64,000 bases of DNA from Shewanella pealeana ATCC 700345 (GTDB lineage Bacteria; Pseudomonadota; Gammaproteobacteria; Enterobacterales; Shewanellaceae), in the NCBI RefSeq assembly GCF_000018285.1, contig NC_009901.1, positions 1,735,001-1,799,000 of the forward strand. The letters are read 5' to 3'. A program made the position numbers and the translations under genes. Positions within the stretch are counted from its first letter, which is position 1. Every line of letters starts with the position of its first letter. This document shows, piece by piece, positions 52,864 to 63,501 of the stretch. The notes below the pieces were generated by a model. It did no database searches, was not told the origin of the DNA, and saw only the letters and a program-made list of their open reading frames with translations.

Positions 52864-54234
52864 TTAAGTGCCGATAATACCGAGAGGCTTCCCCGTTTTC
52901 CATGCTCCGCGAGTGAAGTCTGGAAAATTCACCGAGTTACTGCGGTTATTGACCGACTCTTGGCTGAGAATATTCACTACAGACCAAGCTGTACCGTCAT
53001 AAACATCTTGATCTAATGGTTCGCTATTTCTTAAGCAATAGACCATGCGCCACAGCATTAAAAAGTCCATGCCGCCATGCCCCCCATTACGCTCAGCTTC
53101 TTGTCCCATCTGTAGCCATAGAGGGTGATCATACTTGGCATACCATTTTGCCATATCCATATCCCACTTGTGGTAGCTATCAGAGCCTGCCTGTTCAATA
53201 GCGATGCGGTTAGGAAAGCCCGCAAACACGCCATTAGTGCCTTGAATAAGGTTGTGACGACTATAGGGGCGTGGGGTCGTAGTATCGTGCTGAACCATGA
53301 TGGTACGGCCTTTTACCGTTTTTATAAGAGAGGTATTGATATCACCGTTGATGTAGTCGAGCTGGTTGCGTTCATGATCGGCTGGGAATTCACGCTTTGC
53401 GTATAAGCCACGACCCAGAGCTGGGGAGCTCATCGAAGTCAGATAATCGAATCTGTCACCGCGATTAATATTCATATACTGGGAAACTGGGCCTAAACCA
53501 TGGGTTGGATACAGGTTGCCATTTCGTTTAGTGTGCCAGTATGTACGCCAAGAACCCGTTTTGCTGTCGATCTCCTTCATCTGCCAGCGAAGTTCATGGA
53601 TATAAGCGGCCTCTCCATGGAGCAATTCGCCAAATAAGCCCTGACGAACCATATTGAGTACCATCAATTCGTCTCTTCCGTAGTTAACGTTTTCCATCAT
53701 CATGCAATTCTTCTGGGTACGTTCTGCGGTGTCGACGATTTGCCAGCACTCATCGACGGTCAACGCTAGGGGCACCTCAACAAAGGCGTGCTTGCCACTC
53801 TCCATGGTGTTGATGGCCATGGGAGCATGCCACTCCCATGGGGTCGAGATAATCACAATATCGATGTCATCGCGATTAAGTAAATCTTTATAGGCTTGTT
53901 CACTGCCCGTATATTGGGCTGGCTTAGGGAGTCCTTGAGTCGTTACGAATTGAATCGATTCGTCTAATACTTGGGGATCGGTATCGCAAATGGCTTTGAT
54001 CTCAACCCCATCTAGATGACAAAAATGTTTTACATGGCCCGAACCGCGTTGACCTACACCGATAAAGCCAACTCTAACAGTATCCATTTTGGGCACGACT
54101 AAACCCATTACTGACGGGCCAGCAGCGGGCTTTTTGGGAACAGCTTCTGCAGATGATAATGGAAGTTGCGAGGTGAGGATCCCTGCTGCTGAGAGACCGG
54201 CTGTTTTCAAAAAATGTCGGCGATTAAGTTTCAT
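52864..54234 (-). CDS. GH109-type alpha-N-acetylgalactosaminidase (Gfo/Idh/MocA fold), Tat-exported
   Basis: 456 residues. The N-terminus has a twin-arginine signal (RRHFLK followed by a hydrophobic stretch to about residue 30). An NAD-binding Rossmann domain follows ([14 protein letters not shown] near 54-67), then the characteristic [33 protein letters not shown] and [14 protein letters not shown]. These match, from memory, the Shewanella GH109 enzymes that remove terminal alpha-GalNAc by an NAD-dependent mechanism in the periplasm. It is convergent with sstT. Nothing in the flanks supplies a substrate pathway. Confidence 0.9.
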   Translation of the reverse strand: MKLNRRHFLKTAGLSAAGILTSQLPLSSAEAVPKKPAAGPSVMGLVVPKMDTVRVGFIGVGQRGSGHVKHFCHLDGVEIKAICDTDPQVLDESIQFVTTQGLPKPAQYTGSEQAYKDLLNRDDIDIVIISTPWEWHAPMAINTMESGKHAFVEVPLALTVDECWQIVDTAERTQKNCMMMENVNYGRDELMVLNMVRQGLFGELLHGEAAYIHELRWQMKEIDSKTGSWRTYWHTKRNGNLYPTHGLGPVSQYMNINRGDRFDYLTSMSSPALGRGLYAKREFPADHERNQLDYINGDINTSLIKTVKGRTIMVQHDTTTPRPYSRHNLIQGTNGVFAGFPNRIAIEQAGSDSYHKWDMDMAKWYAKYDHPLWLQMGQEAERNGGHGGMDFLMLWRMVYCLRNSEPLDQDVYDGTAWSVVNILSQESVNNRSNSVNFPDFTRGAWKTGKPLGIIGT

Positions 54235-54518
54235 CTTAAGTCCTGGGCGATTTTATTAGAATAGGTTTGACCCTAAGAGTTATATCAAATTCGGTAGATA
54301 AAAGGTTAAAAGCAAGTATATCAATTTGTAGCACTTGTCTTTTTATGCGGATTTACTAAAGTAATGCATAGAAAGTGATTTATATCGCGTTTTTAATTTT
54401 TGATTGCGATACACTTTTTACTAAAAGGTGGCTGTATCATTGTGATTGCTTTCTTTGTTTACAACTGATTTGTCTAACAAAAATATTACAAACGCTTTTT
54501 AATGGAGAAGACTAACAG
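54235..54518. other. Divergent intergenic region GH109 gene / unknown gene
   Basis: 284 bases, AT-rich, no gene or repeat recognised; promoters of both flanking genes must lie here. Confidence 0.4.
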
Positions 54519-54929
54519 ATGACACTTGTGCGCAATAGGACAGAAGAAGTTATTCAAATTGAGAGAGAAGCGAAACTCAAGGAGATGGAAATGTCAGTAG
54601 TTGAAAAGCGTAGACGTCTGTCTTGGCGAGAGGATGAACTCAGCTCTCGTGAAGTGCTAGGCCGTTGGATAGATGAACGGCCACTGCTGGGTGATAAAAT
54701 TACCCTGTATAAACAAGCCGGTAAGTATTACCTTGAAACTTGGTATCTAGATGGTTGCCATAGCTTGGATGAGATGATCTCTGAAGAGACGGAAGAAGGC
54801 ATAAAACTTGAGGACAAGGGCGGCAATATTTTTGGTGAATACTTTATGTTGACGACAGAGAATGAGCTTAAATTCTGTAATTCAGCTAATTGTTATTACA
54901 CCGCAAAAATTAACGTCGAGGCGGCTTAA
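54519..54929 (+). CDS. Hypothetical protein with charged N-terminal helix
   Basis: 136 residues, soluble. Residues 5-50 are extremely charged (Glu, Lys, Arg) and predicted as one helix or coiled coil (EVIQIEREAKLKEMEMS); residues 55-136 look like a small beta-rich domain with LYKQAGKYYLETWYLDG. No signal or membrane segment. AATGGAGAAG precedes the ATG closely and a strong terminator follows, so it is a genuine single-gene unit. I do not recognise the family. Confidence 0.7.
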   Translation: MTLVRNRTEEVIQIEREAKLKEMEMSVVEKRRRLSWREDELSSREVLGRWIDERPLLGDKITLYKQAGKYYLETWYLDGCHSLDEMISEETEEGIKLEDKGGNIFGEYFMLTTENELKFCNSANCYYTAKINVEAA

Positions 54930-54996
54930 CCTTTTAACTGAACCTCAACATTGAGTGGCTAAGTAGTAAAAACTTGCATTAGATTGTTTAAAGCAT

Positions 54997-55020
54997 AAAA
55001 GGGGCATAAGCCCCTTTTTC
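54997..55020. terminator. Bidirectional terminator after the unknown gene / rluA
   Basis: AAAAGGGG-CATAAG-CCCCTTTT with A and T runs on both sides, in the gap between the convergent genes. Confidence 0.88.
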
Positions 55021-55098
55021 GTGATTAAATTTAGCTATGACTACAATGCGAGTACTCGTTGAATGGTAACTAAATTGTTAGTATTCAATGAGTAGGGG

Positions 55099-55752
55099 TT
55101 AGAATGGATGCACACTGTTAAAGTGCATCGCTTTACCTGAGTAAGGGTGAGTAAAGCTTAAGCTTTGTGCATGCAGTTGCAAACGTTTCGCGGCACTCAT
55201 CACTTGCTCAGAACCATAAAAATCATCACCTAAAATGGGGTGTCCTATAGCTAACATATGCACCCTTAGTTGGTGGGTTCTCCCCGTGACAGGTTTGAGT
55301 TCGACAAGAGTGCTGTGAGGTTTTTGTTGTAAAACTTTATAATGTGTTATCGCAGCCTTGCCTAACTCACTGACCATCTGCTTTGGTGGATTGAGTTTAT
55401 CTGCAGCAATAGACAATTCAATCACACCACTTTGCAGTTTGAATATACCATCAACCTCTGCGATGTAAGTCTTCTGTGTTTGTCTATCTTGAAACTGGGT
55501 TTTTAGGTTTGACTCGGCTTTCTTGTTACGAGCAAATACCATGATGCCTGACGTTGCGCAGTCTAAGCGGTGCACAAGTATGCAGTCTTTAAATCGCTGT
55601 TGCAGGCGTGTGAGTGCACAATCGTGGGTGTATTCAGCGATCCCTGGATTTGATAGCAAACCTGATGGCTTATTGATTACGATAATATCTCGGTCGAGAT
55701 AACGGATATCTAACCAAGGAATACTGGGGGGCTTATAGCTAAATATTTGCAT
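55099..55752 (-). CDS. rluA: Ribosomal/tRNA pseudouridine synthase RluA
   Basis: 217 residues with the RluA signature VHRLDCATSG; the catalytic aspartate is Asp64, the same number as in E. coli RluA. The C-terminal GRTHQLRVHMLAIGHPILGD is also typical. It converts uridine 746 in 23S rRNA and uridine 32 in several tRNAs in the E. coli enzyme; the match over its whole length (PPxxPWL start) favours RluA over RluC/D paralogues. Convergent with the unknown gene. Confidence 0.92.
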   Translation of the reverse strand: MQIFSYKPPSIPWLDIRYLDRDIIVINKPSGLLSNPGIAEYTHDCALTRLQQRFKDCILVHRLDCATSGIMVFARNKKAESNLKTQFQDRQTQKTYIAEVDGIFKLQSGVIELSIAADKLNPPKQMVSELGKAAITHYKVLQQKPHSTLVELKPVTGRTHQLRVHMLAIGHPILGDDFYGSEQVMSAAKRLQLHAQSLSFTHPYSGKAMHFNSVHPF

Positions 55753-55888
55753 GAGTTCTCCTATTGCGGCGCAATTCTAGCAAAATACTCAGCGTTAAGA
55801 CATGCACTTAATTTAGAGGATGAGTTGTAAAGTGGCTCAAATTAATCTGGCGATCCAATCTAAGCCCCTTAAGAAAGACAATAACTGC

Positions 55889-56482
55889 TTACAGATACTC
55901 TGGTGGGGTGTTACGTGTCCATAAACGGCTATATGCCATCAGCTGAGGATAGAAGGTACGAAAGGCTATTTCTATTTCAGTATCAAGTTTTTTCACGCAT
56001 TCTTGAGCCCCGTTGAAAATCTCAGGCTTAGAGACTCGTTTAGCAACAGACGCGAGGGTTTGATTGAGACCTTTACGGGTTTGATAAGCCACAAGCCAGT
56101 CCTCTTGACGGATCTTAGGGGCTATTGATACCAATTGCTCGGGGAGATCTTTACACTCATCAATGGCGTCATAGGCTTTAATAGCGAACTCCTCAAGACT
56201 TTGGTGATGATATTCGTCCCAATATTTAGCCAGCATATGGTCGAAACTTAAGTCAATAATAATCGGTGCAGCACGAGTTAATGTCTTGGGGAAAAGAGTG
56301 AGTAGCTCTTTGGTGATTTCATGGCTATCGGTAAGCTGATCTATTTGTCGATGTAGCCATATTCCTTGCTGAAGATGTTTAGGGAAATGTTCGATGCTGC
56401 CTTTTGCAAAGTCGCCGGCAATATTGGCTGCCAATGAGGTTTGGCTATTGTCTGCTAGGTGCAGGTGTGCAAGAAAGTTCAT
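55889..56482 (-). CDS. acpH: Acyl-carrier-protein phosphodiesterase AcpH
   Basis: 197 residues. The start MNFLAHLHLAD, followed by NIAGDFAKGS and HRQIDQLTDSH, is the HD-like metal-binding pattern of AcpH, which removes 4'-phosphopantetheine from ACP. Length is normal. It is divergent from a small unknown gene. Between it and rluA are 136 bases with no recognisable feature. Confidence 0.9.
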   Translation of the reverse strand: MNFLAHLHLADNSQTSLAANIAGDFAKGSIEHFPKHLQQGIWLHRQIDQLTDSHEITKELLTLFPKTLTRAAPIIIDLSFDHMLAKYWDEYHHQSLEEFAIKAYDAIDECKDLPEQLVSIAPKIRQEDWLVAYQTRKGLNQTLASVAKRVSKPEIFNGAQECVKKLDTEIEIAFRTFYPQLMAYSRLWTRNTPPEYL

Positions 56483-56637
56483 ATTTTATACTTGGTGATT
56501 CGCGTACTTCACGTTATCATGCAGGGCGATGCGAAGGAAATTCTTTCTTGAGATTATTCAATATTTAAGGCTTTCCAAAAGGATGTGCATCTTAAAACAG
56601 CAATATATCCACCAATAAAACGGTTTGAGGATCAAGG

Positions 56638-56811
56638 ATGATGTGGAACTGGTTAACCCAAAAATTACGCCGTCGCGCTCAAGTTAGACGAAAAAAAGTC
56701 GAAATTGATATTCCCTACGCTCAACACCGCTATCGTATTGAAGATTTAGATAGCAAAAAAACTGTCAATACTACTCAGAAGCAGCCGAGTAAATATAAAT
56801 CGTTTAATTAA
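56638..56811 (+). CDS. Small basic protein of 57 residues
   Basis: A complete frame from ATG-ATG to TAA, with GAGG seven bases before the first ATG. The product begins MMWNWLTQK, is strongly basic in residues 10-20 (RRRAQVRRKK) and ends in a polar, Lys-rich tail. No signal or clear membrane segment. It lies between acpH (divergent) and queA. Good ribosome site and amino-acid composition argue for a real small gene; I do not recognise the family. Confidence 0.55.
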   Translation: MMWNWLTQKLRRRAQVRRKKVEIDIPYAQHRYRIEDLDSKKTVNTTQKQPSKYKSFN

Positions 56812-56928
56812 TATTCTGGTTTTATCGCATTAAACACGGATATTGGGCGTTTTTTAGGATTGGATTGTTGATCTTCTTTAGCTCTAGCCATAGACTAGCG
56901 GCCGATTTAGACACAGTAGAGACTTTCC

Positions 56929-57966
56929 ATGCGCGTTGCAGATTATTCTTTCGAACTCCCAGATGAGTTAATTGCCCGTTACCCAACGGCAGAGCGGACA
57001 GCGTCCCGGCTGCTATCTCTTGACGGTAATAGTGGTCAGTTGGCAGATCTGCAATTTACCGATATTTTGGAGCAAGTCAATCCAGGCGATTTAATGGTGT
57101 TCAATAATACCCGGGTTATTCCTGCGCGTATGTTTGGCACTAAGCAGTCGGGTGGTAAATTGGAGATCTTAGTCGAGCGTATGCTTGATGATAAAAGAGT
57201 TCTTGCCCATGTTCGTTGTTCTAAGTCGCCTAAAGTCGATTCAATTGTCTGCCTTGATGGTGGCTACGAGATGGTCATGCTCGCTAGACATGACGCTTTA
57301 TTTGAACTGTCGCTGCAAAGTGATAAGACCATCTTAGAAGTACTCGAAGAAGTCGGCCATATGCCGCTACCACCTTATATCGATAGACCGGATGAAGATG
57401 CGGATAAAGAGCGCTATCAAACGGTTTACAACCAAAACCCTGGTGCGGTTGCAGCGCCGACAGCCGGTCTGCACTTTGATGATGCTATACTTGCAGCACT
57501 GAAAGCAAAGGGCGTAAACACTGCATTTGTCACCTTGCATGTTGGCGCAGGTACCTTCCAGCCAGTGCGAGTCGATAATATTCTCGATCATAAAATGCAT
57601 TCTGAGTGGGCCGAAGTGCCACAAACTGTGGTGGATTTAATTGGTGAGACAAAAGCGAGAGGCAATCGCGTCATTGCCGTTGGCACTACATCGGTGCGTT
57701 CACTAGAAAGTGCAGCTAAAGCATCACAAGGTGTATTACAGTCATTTAGTGGTGACACAGATATCTTTATTTATCCTGGATATCAGTTCCAAGTGGTCGA
57801 TGCCATGGTGACAAACTTCCACCTACCAGAGTCGACACTCATCATGTTGCTGAGTGCCTTTGCTGGCTTCGATGAGGTAAAAAACGCCTATCAGCACGCG
57901 ATTGCTCAAAAATACCGCTTCTTTAGCTATGGTGACGCCATGTTTGTGACCAAAAAAGCGAACTAA
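56929..57966 (+). CDS. queA: S-adenosylmethionine:tRNA ribosyltransferase-isomerase QueA
   Basis: 345 residues. Diagnostic segments are [12 protein letters not shown] at the start, [21 protein letters not shown] and [13 protein letters not shown]. It adds the epoxycyclopentanediol moiety to preQ1-tRNA in queuosine synthesis. The next gene, tgt, inserts the preQ1 base, so the pathway order is reversed relative to gene order, as in many gammaproteobacteria. A terminator-like hairpin separates the two genes. Confidence 0.96.
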   Translation: MRVADYSFELPDELIARYPTAERTASRLLSLDGNSGQLADLQFTDILEQVNPGDLMVFNNTRVIPARMFGTKQSGGKLEILVERMLDDKRVLAHVRCSKSPKVDSIVCLDGGYEMVMLARHDALFELSLQSDKTILEVLEEVGHMPLPPYIDRPDEDADKERYQTVYNQNPGAVAAPTAGLHFDDAILAALKAKGVNTAFVTLHVGAGTFQPVRVDNILDHKMHSEWAEVPQTVVDLIGETKARGNRVIAVGTTSVRSLESAAKASQGVLQSFSGDTDIFIYPGYQFQVVDAMVTNFHLPESTLIMLLSAFAGFDEVKNAYQHAIAQKYRFFSYGDAMFVTKKAN

Positions 57967-57982
57967 TTATCCAAATTGCTTT

Positions 57983-58020
57983 AAAATACCCAGTTCATAA
58001 TATGAAGTGGGTATTTTTTT
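57983..58020 (+). terminator. Terminator between queA and tgt
   Basis: AAAATACCCA...TGGGTATTTTTTT forms the base of a long stem whose upper part (TTCAT/ATGAA) also pairs. Confidence 0.85.
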
Positions 58021-58148
58021 ATCCGCGGATTTAATGCATATTTTGGCACTTTAGGGTTGATACTGAATTGTTTGCCCTTATGTTTGTCATAATCTTAGAC
58101 TCAAATACTTGAGTTAACTCAGGTCAGACTGTTTATCTGGCGAGGTGA

Positions 58149-59285
<1,137 letters not shown>

Positions 59286-59315
59286 TTTTTACTCAGACAA
59301 TTAGAAGAGAATACT

Positions 59316-59648
59316 ATGTTTATTTCAAACGCATATGCAGCTGATGCACCTGTTGGTGGCGCTGGTGGTACGATGGAACTGATTTTCATGTTGGTCATCT
59401 TTGGCCTAATTTTTTACTTCATGATTTTCCGTCCACAATCTAAGCGCGTTAAAGAGCACAAGAACCTAATGAGCTCTTTGAGCAAAGGTGATGAAGTGCT
59501 AACAAGCGGTGGTATTTTAGGTAAGATCGCCAAAATTAGTGATGAAAACGACTACGTTTTGTTGACTATCAACGAGACGAGTGAAATCACGATTAAGAAG
59601 GATTATATTGCGGCCGTATTGCCAAAAGGCTCTATTAAGTCACTTTAA
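59316..59648 (+). CDS. yajC: Preprotein translocase subunit YajC
   Basis: 110 residues with a single membrane helix (about 20-40) flanked by [13 protein letters not shown], and a cytosolic domain with [14 protein letters not shown]. It is the auxiliary subunit of the SecDF-YajC complex. It lies 17 bases before secD. Confidence 0.96.
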   Translation: MFISNAYAADAPVGGAGGTMELIFMLVIFGLIFYFMIFRPQSKRVKEHKNLMSSLSKGDEVLTSGGILGKIAKISDENDYVLLTINETSEITIKKDYIAAVLPKGSIKSL

Positions 59649-59665
59649 GCCAAGAGGGCGATGGC

Positions 59666-61516
59666 GTGTTGAATAAATACCCGATGTGGAAAAACCTAAT
59701 GGTGATAATCATTATCTCCATAGGTGCATTCTATGCGATACCAAACCTTTTCGGTGAAGACCACGCAGTTCAAGTGGTAGCCACACGAGGAGCAGAGGTC
59801 TCAGCGTCGACAATGTCGACAGTAAATGAAGTATTAAAGAGCAAAGGAATCGCTGTTAAGCGTTCTGAGCTTGAAAATGGTCAGTTGTTAGTACGTGTAA
59901 ATAATGGTGAAGAGCAATTACTTGCTAAAGAAGCGATTAGCGATGCGTTAGGCGACAAGTACACCGTAGCACTAAACTTAGCTCCAGCGACTCCAGAGTG
60001 GCTTGAGGCCATGGGCGGTTCGCCGATGAAACTAGGTTTGGACTTACGTGGTGGTGTTCACTTCTTAATGGAAGTGGATATGGGCGAAGCGATTCGTAAG
60101 ATGACCGAAGCCAAGGTTGCAGACTTCAGAACTGATTTACGAGCTGAGAAAATTCGCTACGCGGGTATTCGTAATGGCGCCAAAGGCATCGAGATTAAGT
60201 TTCGCGATGCCGAGACTTTAACGAAAGCTGAAAACTTTCTTAAGTCTCGCAGCAATGACATGGTCTTCCAAGACAAGACTGTTGGCGATGACTATGTCCT
60301 TGTTGCTAATCCAAGTGAAGCTTATTTAAAGCAGATTAAAGAGGAAGCACTACAGCAAAACATCACTACACTACGTAACCGTGTAAACGAGCTAGGTGTG
60401 GCTGAACCTGTTGTGCAACGTCAAGGTGCTGAACGTATTATCGTTGAGCTACCAGGTGTTCAAGATACTGCTCGCGCGAAAGAAATTTTGAGTGCGACAG
60501 CATCGATTGAATTCCATATGGTTGACGAGAAAGCCGATGTTCAAGCTGCAATGAGTGGCCGTGTGCCTGCGGGGTCTGAGCTTTATCAGCGCCGTACCGG
60601 TGGTCCAGTTGTCTTGAAAAAAGCGGTTATGTTGACCGGTGATCATATTCAAGGTGCGCAGCCTAGCTTTGACGAATATAGCCGTCCGCAAGTCGCAATT
60701 AACCTTGATGCGAAAGGTGGTTCAATTTTCTCTAACGTGACTAAAGACAACATCGGTAAGCCGATGGCAACGCTATTTATCGAGTATAAAGATACCGGTG
60801 AAAAGAATGCTGACGGTAGCGTTAAGATGAAGAAGATTGAGGAAGTGATTTCGGTTGCTACCATTCAAGCGCGTCTTGGTCGTAACTTTGTTATCACAGG
60901 TCTTGAGCATGCTGAAGCACAGAACCTAGCGTTATTGCTACGTGCTGGTGCGCTAATTGCTCCTGTTTATATCGTTGAAGAACGTACCATTGGTCCAAGC
61001 CTTGGTAAGGAAAACATCGACAACGGTATGCAAGCCATGATCTGGGGTATGGCTGTTGTACTTATCTTCATGTTGGTTTATTACCGTGGCTTTGGTCTTA
61101 TTGCTAACTTAGCGCTAACCGCTAACTTAGTGATGGTTGTGGGCGTAATGTCTATGATCCCTGGCGCAGTATTAACCCTACCTGGTATTGCTGGTATGGT
61201 GTTAACTGTAGGTATGGCGGTTGATGGTAACGTACTGATTTACGAGCGTATTCGTGAAGAACTTCGTAACGGTCGTAGCGTACAGCAAGCGATTCATGAA
61301 GGATACGGTAACGCATTCTCAACTATCGCCGATGCGAACATCACTACCTTTATGACGGCGCTTATCTTATTTGCCGTAGGTACGGGAGCTGTGAAAGGCT
61401 TCGCGGTGACCTTAATGATCGGTATCGCCACTTCTATGTTTACTTGTATCGTAGGTACACGCTCAATCGTGAATGCGATATGGGGTGGTAAACGCGTGAA
61501 GAAACTGTCTATTTAA
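59666..61516 (+). CDS. secD: Protein-export membrane protein SecD
   Basis: 616 residues. N-terminal helix, large periplasmic P1 domain (with [15 protein letters not shown] near 125-139), and a C-terminal RND-type bundle of five helices including [15 protein letters not shown]. It uses the proton gradient to complete protein translocation together with SecF. Starts with GTG, GAGG eight bases upstream; the nearby ATG at 59661 is out of frame. Confidence 0.96.
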   Translation: MLNKYPMWKNLMVIIIISIGAFYAIPNLFGEDHAVQVVATRGAEVSASTMSTVNEVLKSKGIAVKRSELENGQLLVRVNNGEEQLLAKEAISDALGDKYTVALNLAPATPEWLEAMGGSPMKLGLDLRGGVHFLMEVDMGEAIRKMTEAKVADFRTDLRAEKIRYAGIRNGAKGIEIKFRDAETLTKAENFLKSRSNDMVFQDKTVGDDYVLVANPSEAYLKQIKEEALQQNITTLRNRVNELGVAEPVVQRQGAERIIVELPGVQDTARAKEILSATASIEFHMVDEKADVQAAMSGRVPAGSELYQRRTGGPVVLKKAVMLTGDHIQGAQPSFDEYSRPQVAINLDAKGGSIFSNVTKDNIGKPMATLFIEYKDTGEKNADGSVKMKKIEEVISVATIQARLGRNFVITGLEHAEAQNLALLLRAGALIAPVYIVEERTIGPSLGKENIDNGMQAMIWGMAVVLIFMLVYYRGFGLIANLALTANLVMVVGVMSMIPGAVLTLPGIAGMVLTVGMAVDGNVLIYERIREELRNGRSVQQAIHEGYGNAFSTIADANITTFMTALILFAVGTGAVKGFAVTLMIGIATSMFTCIVGTRSIVNAIWGGKRVKKLSI

Positions 61517-61528
61517 GGGGAAGTTGAA

Positions 61529-62476
61529 ATGTTACAGGTTTTAAATGTTAAAGGTACAGTCAACTTCCTGCGTCACGCACTTCCTATCAGTATTTTATCT
61601 GCTGTGTTAGTGCTAGGTTCGATTGTGACCTTAGCAACAAAAGGTATTAACTGGGGATTAGACTTCACCGGTGGTACCGTTGTTGAGCTTGAATTTTCTA
61701 AGCCCGCTGATTTGAATGCAATTCGCACGAATCTCTCAAGTGAGTCGGTAGCTGGTGCATTGGTACAGAACTTCGGTTCTAGCCGCGATGTGCTTATTCG
61801 TCTTCCTGTTAAAGATGACTTTAAGAGTGAAGATCAAGTCAATGACGTAATGGCTGCAGTGACTCAGCTTGACTCTGCTGTTATTCAAAAGCGTGTCGAG
61901 TTTGTTGGGCCTCAAGTAGGTAAAGAACTTGCAGAGCAGGGTGGACTAGCGGTTTTAGTCGCTTTGATATGTATTCTTATCTACGTATCTTTCCGTTTCG
62001 AATGGCGTCTAGCCTTAGGTTCGGTTGCTGCTTTGGCGCATGACGTCATTGTCACTCTGGGTGTGTTCTCGCTATTGCAGTTAGAGTTCGATCTAACCGT
62101 ATTAGCTGGTCTGCTAACGGTTGTCGGTTACTCGCTTAACGATACCATCGTTGTATTTGACCGAATTCGAGAGAACTTCCTTAAGCTACGTAAGAGCTTG
62201 CCAGAAGAAGTGGTTAATATTTCGATCACTCAGACAATGAGTCGTACCATTATCACAACCGGTACCACTTTGGTTGTGGTTGTAGCCTTGTTCCTTAAAG
62301 GCGGCACCATGATCCACGGCTTCGCGACTGCATTGTTGATGGGTATTTTTGTCGGTACTTTCTCATCAATCTATGTGGCGAGCTTCTTGGCTATCAAGCT
62401 AGGGATCAATCGTGAGCACATGATGCCAGTTGAAATTGAGAAAGAAGGTGCAGATCAAGACACATTAATGCCTTAA
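61529..62476 (+). CDS. secF: Protein-export membrane protein SecF
   Basis: 315 residues with six membrane helices, GLDFTGGTVVELEF near 36-49 and the conserved YSLNDTIVVFDRIRENF in helix 4. Partner of SecD, 12 bases downstream. AGGGGAAG precedes the ATG. Confidence 0.97.
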   Translation: MLQVLNVKGTVNFLRHALPISILSAVLVLGSIVTLATKGINWGLDFTGGTVVELEFSKPADLNAIRTNLSSESVAGALVQNFGSSRDVLIRLPVKDDFKSEDQVNDVMAAVTQLDSAVIQKRVEFVGPQVGKELAEQGGLAVLVALICILIYVSFRFEWRLALGSVAALAHDVIVTLGVFSLLQLEFDLTVLAGLLTVVGYSLNDTIVVFDRIRENFLKLRKSLPEEVVNISITQTMSRTIITTGTTLVVVVALFLKGGTMIHGFATALLMGIFVGTFSSIYVASFLAIKLGINREHMMPVEIEKEGADQDTLMP

Positions 62477-62493
62477 TCTGTACTTAGTTAATA

Positions 62494-62517
62494 AAGCCAC
62501 CGAAAGGTGGCTTTTTT
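62494..62517 (+). terminator. Terminator of the secDF operon
   Basis: AAGCCACC-GAAA-GGTGGCTT with a T run; a GNRA-type loop, 18 bases after secF. Confidence 0.95.
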
Positions 62518-62741
62518 ATGGGTTCACCAATATCGCTTATCTTTGATTTTCTGCGAAAATGAATAGAAACCTTCGCCCCGTGAACCTAGAACAAGTGTTT
62601 TATGTTGTTTGAAAAACAGCCCTCGACAGGCTTGTAGATTTAGCTGTAGCATGTAAAAACACTTTTGAAGTGAGCTAAAATTGAGCTAATTGAAGTATTA
62701 CCCCTTAATTTGCCAACAGAGCAATAGCAGTAGGAAATAAC

Positions 62742-63059
62742 ATGGAAGAGCAAACACGTTTGGTTGCAGCAGGGAATCTGCTAGAGGCTCATACTTGGAA
62801 AGGCATGCTGGAGGCTAGCGGCATACAAGTCGAGTTAAAAGGGGAGGCTTTGCTAGGTGGTGTTGGTGAGTTGCCTACGGGTATTCAAAATGTCGAGCTT
62901 TGGGTTGCAGAGAGTCAATATGAGTTAGCAAAGCAACAGATGGCATCGTTAAATGCACACTGTCCACAATGGAAGTGCGTTAATTGCCATGAAATCAATG
63001 AATCAAGTTTCGAGCTCTGCTGGAATTGCAGCGCCGAACGCAGTGAGAAGTACAGTTAA
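62742..63059 (+). CDS. DUF2007-type protein with C-terminal zinc ribbon
   Basis: 105 residues. The first 70 match the small DUF2007 (putative signal-transducing) fold: TRLVAAGNLLEAHTWKGMLEASGI, then VELWVAESQYELAKQQM. The C-terminus carries two CxxC pairs (WKCVNCHEIN and ELCWNCSAE), a zinc ribbon. The stop overlaps the start of a rhodanese gene by one base (TAATG), so both are co-translated. Molecular function is unknown. Confidence 0.82.
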   Translation: MEEQTRLVAAGNLLEAHTWKGMLEASGIQVELKGEALLGGVGELPTGIQNVELWVAESQYELAKQQMASLNAHCPQWKCVNCHEINESSFELCWNCSAERSEKYS

Positions 63060-63418
63060 TGAAACACAATCCCGCATTTTTAGCGTTAGTTGAAAGTATT
63101 TTGCCTTTAGTGACAGAGGTGAATGTTGAGCAATATCAAACGATGAATGACTGGACGTTACTTGACGTTCGTGAAGATTCTGAGTGGTTGAAAGGGCGTT
63201 TACCTAACGCGCTACATCTTGGTCGTGGCATTATTGAAAGAGACATCGAGACACTTTTCCCTGAAAAAGATACCCCGCTAGTTTTGTACTGTGGTGGCGG
63301 ATATCGTTCAGCGTTAGCGGCGAACAACCTTCAGGTTATGGGTTATACCAAAGTGGTATCCTTAGCCGGTGGTTATAAAGCGTGGCTTGAGCGACAATTG
63401 CCGATAGAAAATGACTAA
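63059..63418 (+). CDS. Single-domain rhodanese-like sulfurtransferase
   Basis: 119 residues with a DVRED motif, GRLPNALHLGRG, and the active loop CGGGYRS with Cys78. A short N-terminal helix precedes the domain. It probably carries persulfide sulfur, substrate unknown. It is coupled to the zinc-ribbon gene upstream and lies 83 bases before the siroheme-synthase gene, which may share a role in sulfur metabolism. Confidence 0.87.
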   Translation: MKHNPAFLALVESILPLVTEVNVEQYQTMNDWTLLDVREDSEWLKGRLPNALHLGRGIIERDIETLFPEKDTPLVLYCGGGYRSALAANNLQVMGYTKVVSLAGGYKAWLERQLPIEND

Positions 63419-63501
63419 GCTTGCCTGTATTCGTCGATAACTAAGGCTACGGGTCGCTAGTCGGTTAATATCGTTATTATTCGAAAAGGTGTAACTGCTC
63501 A

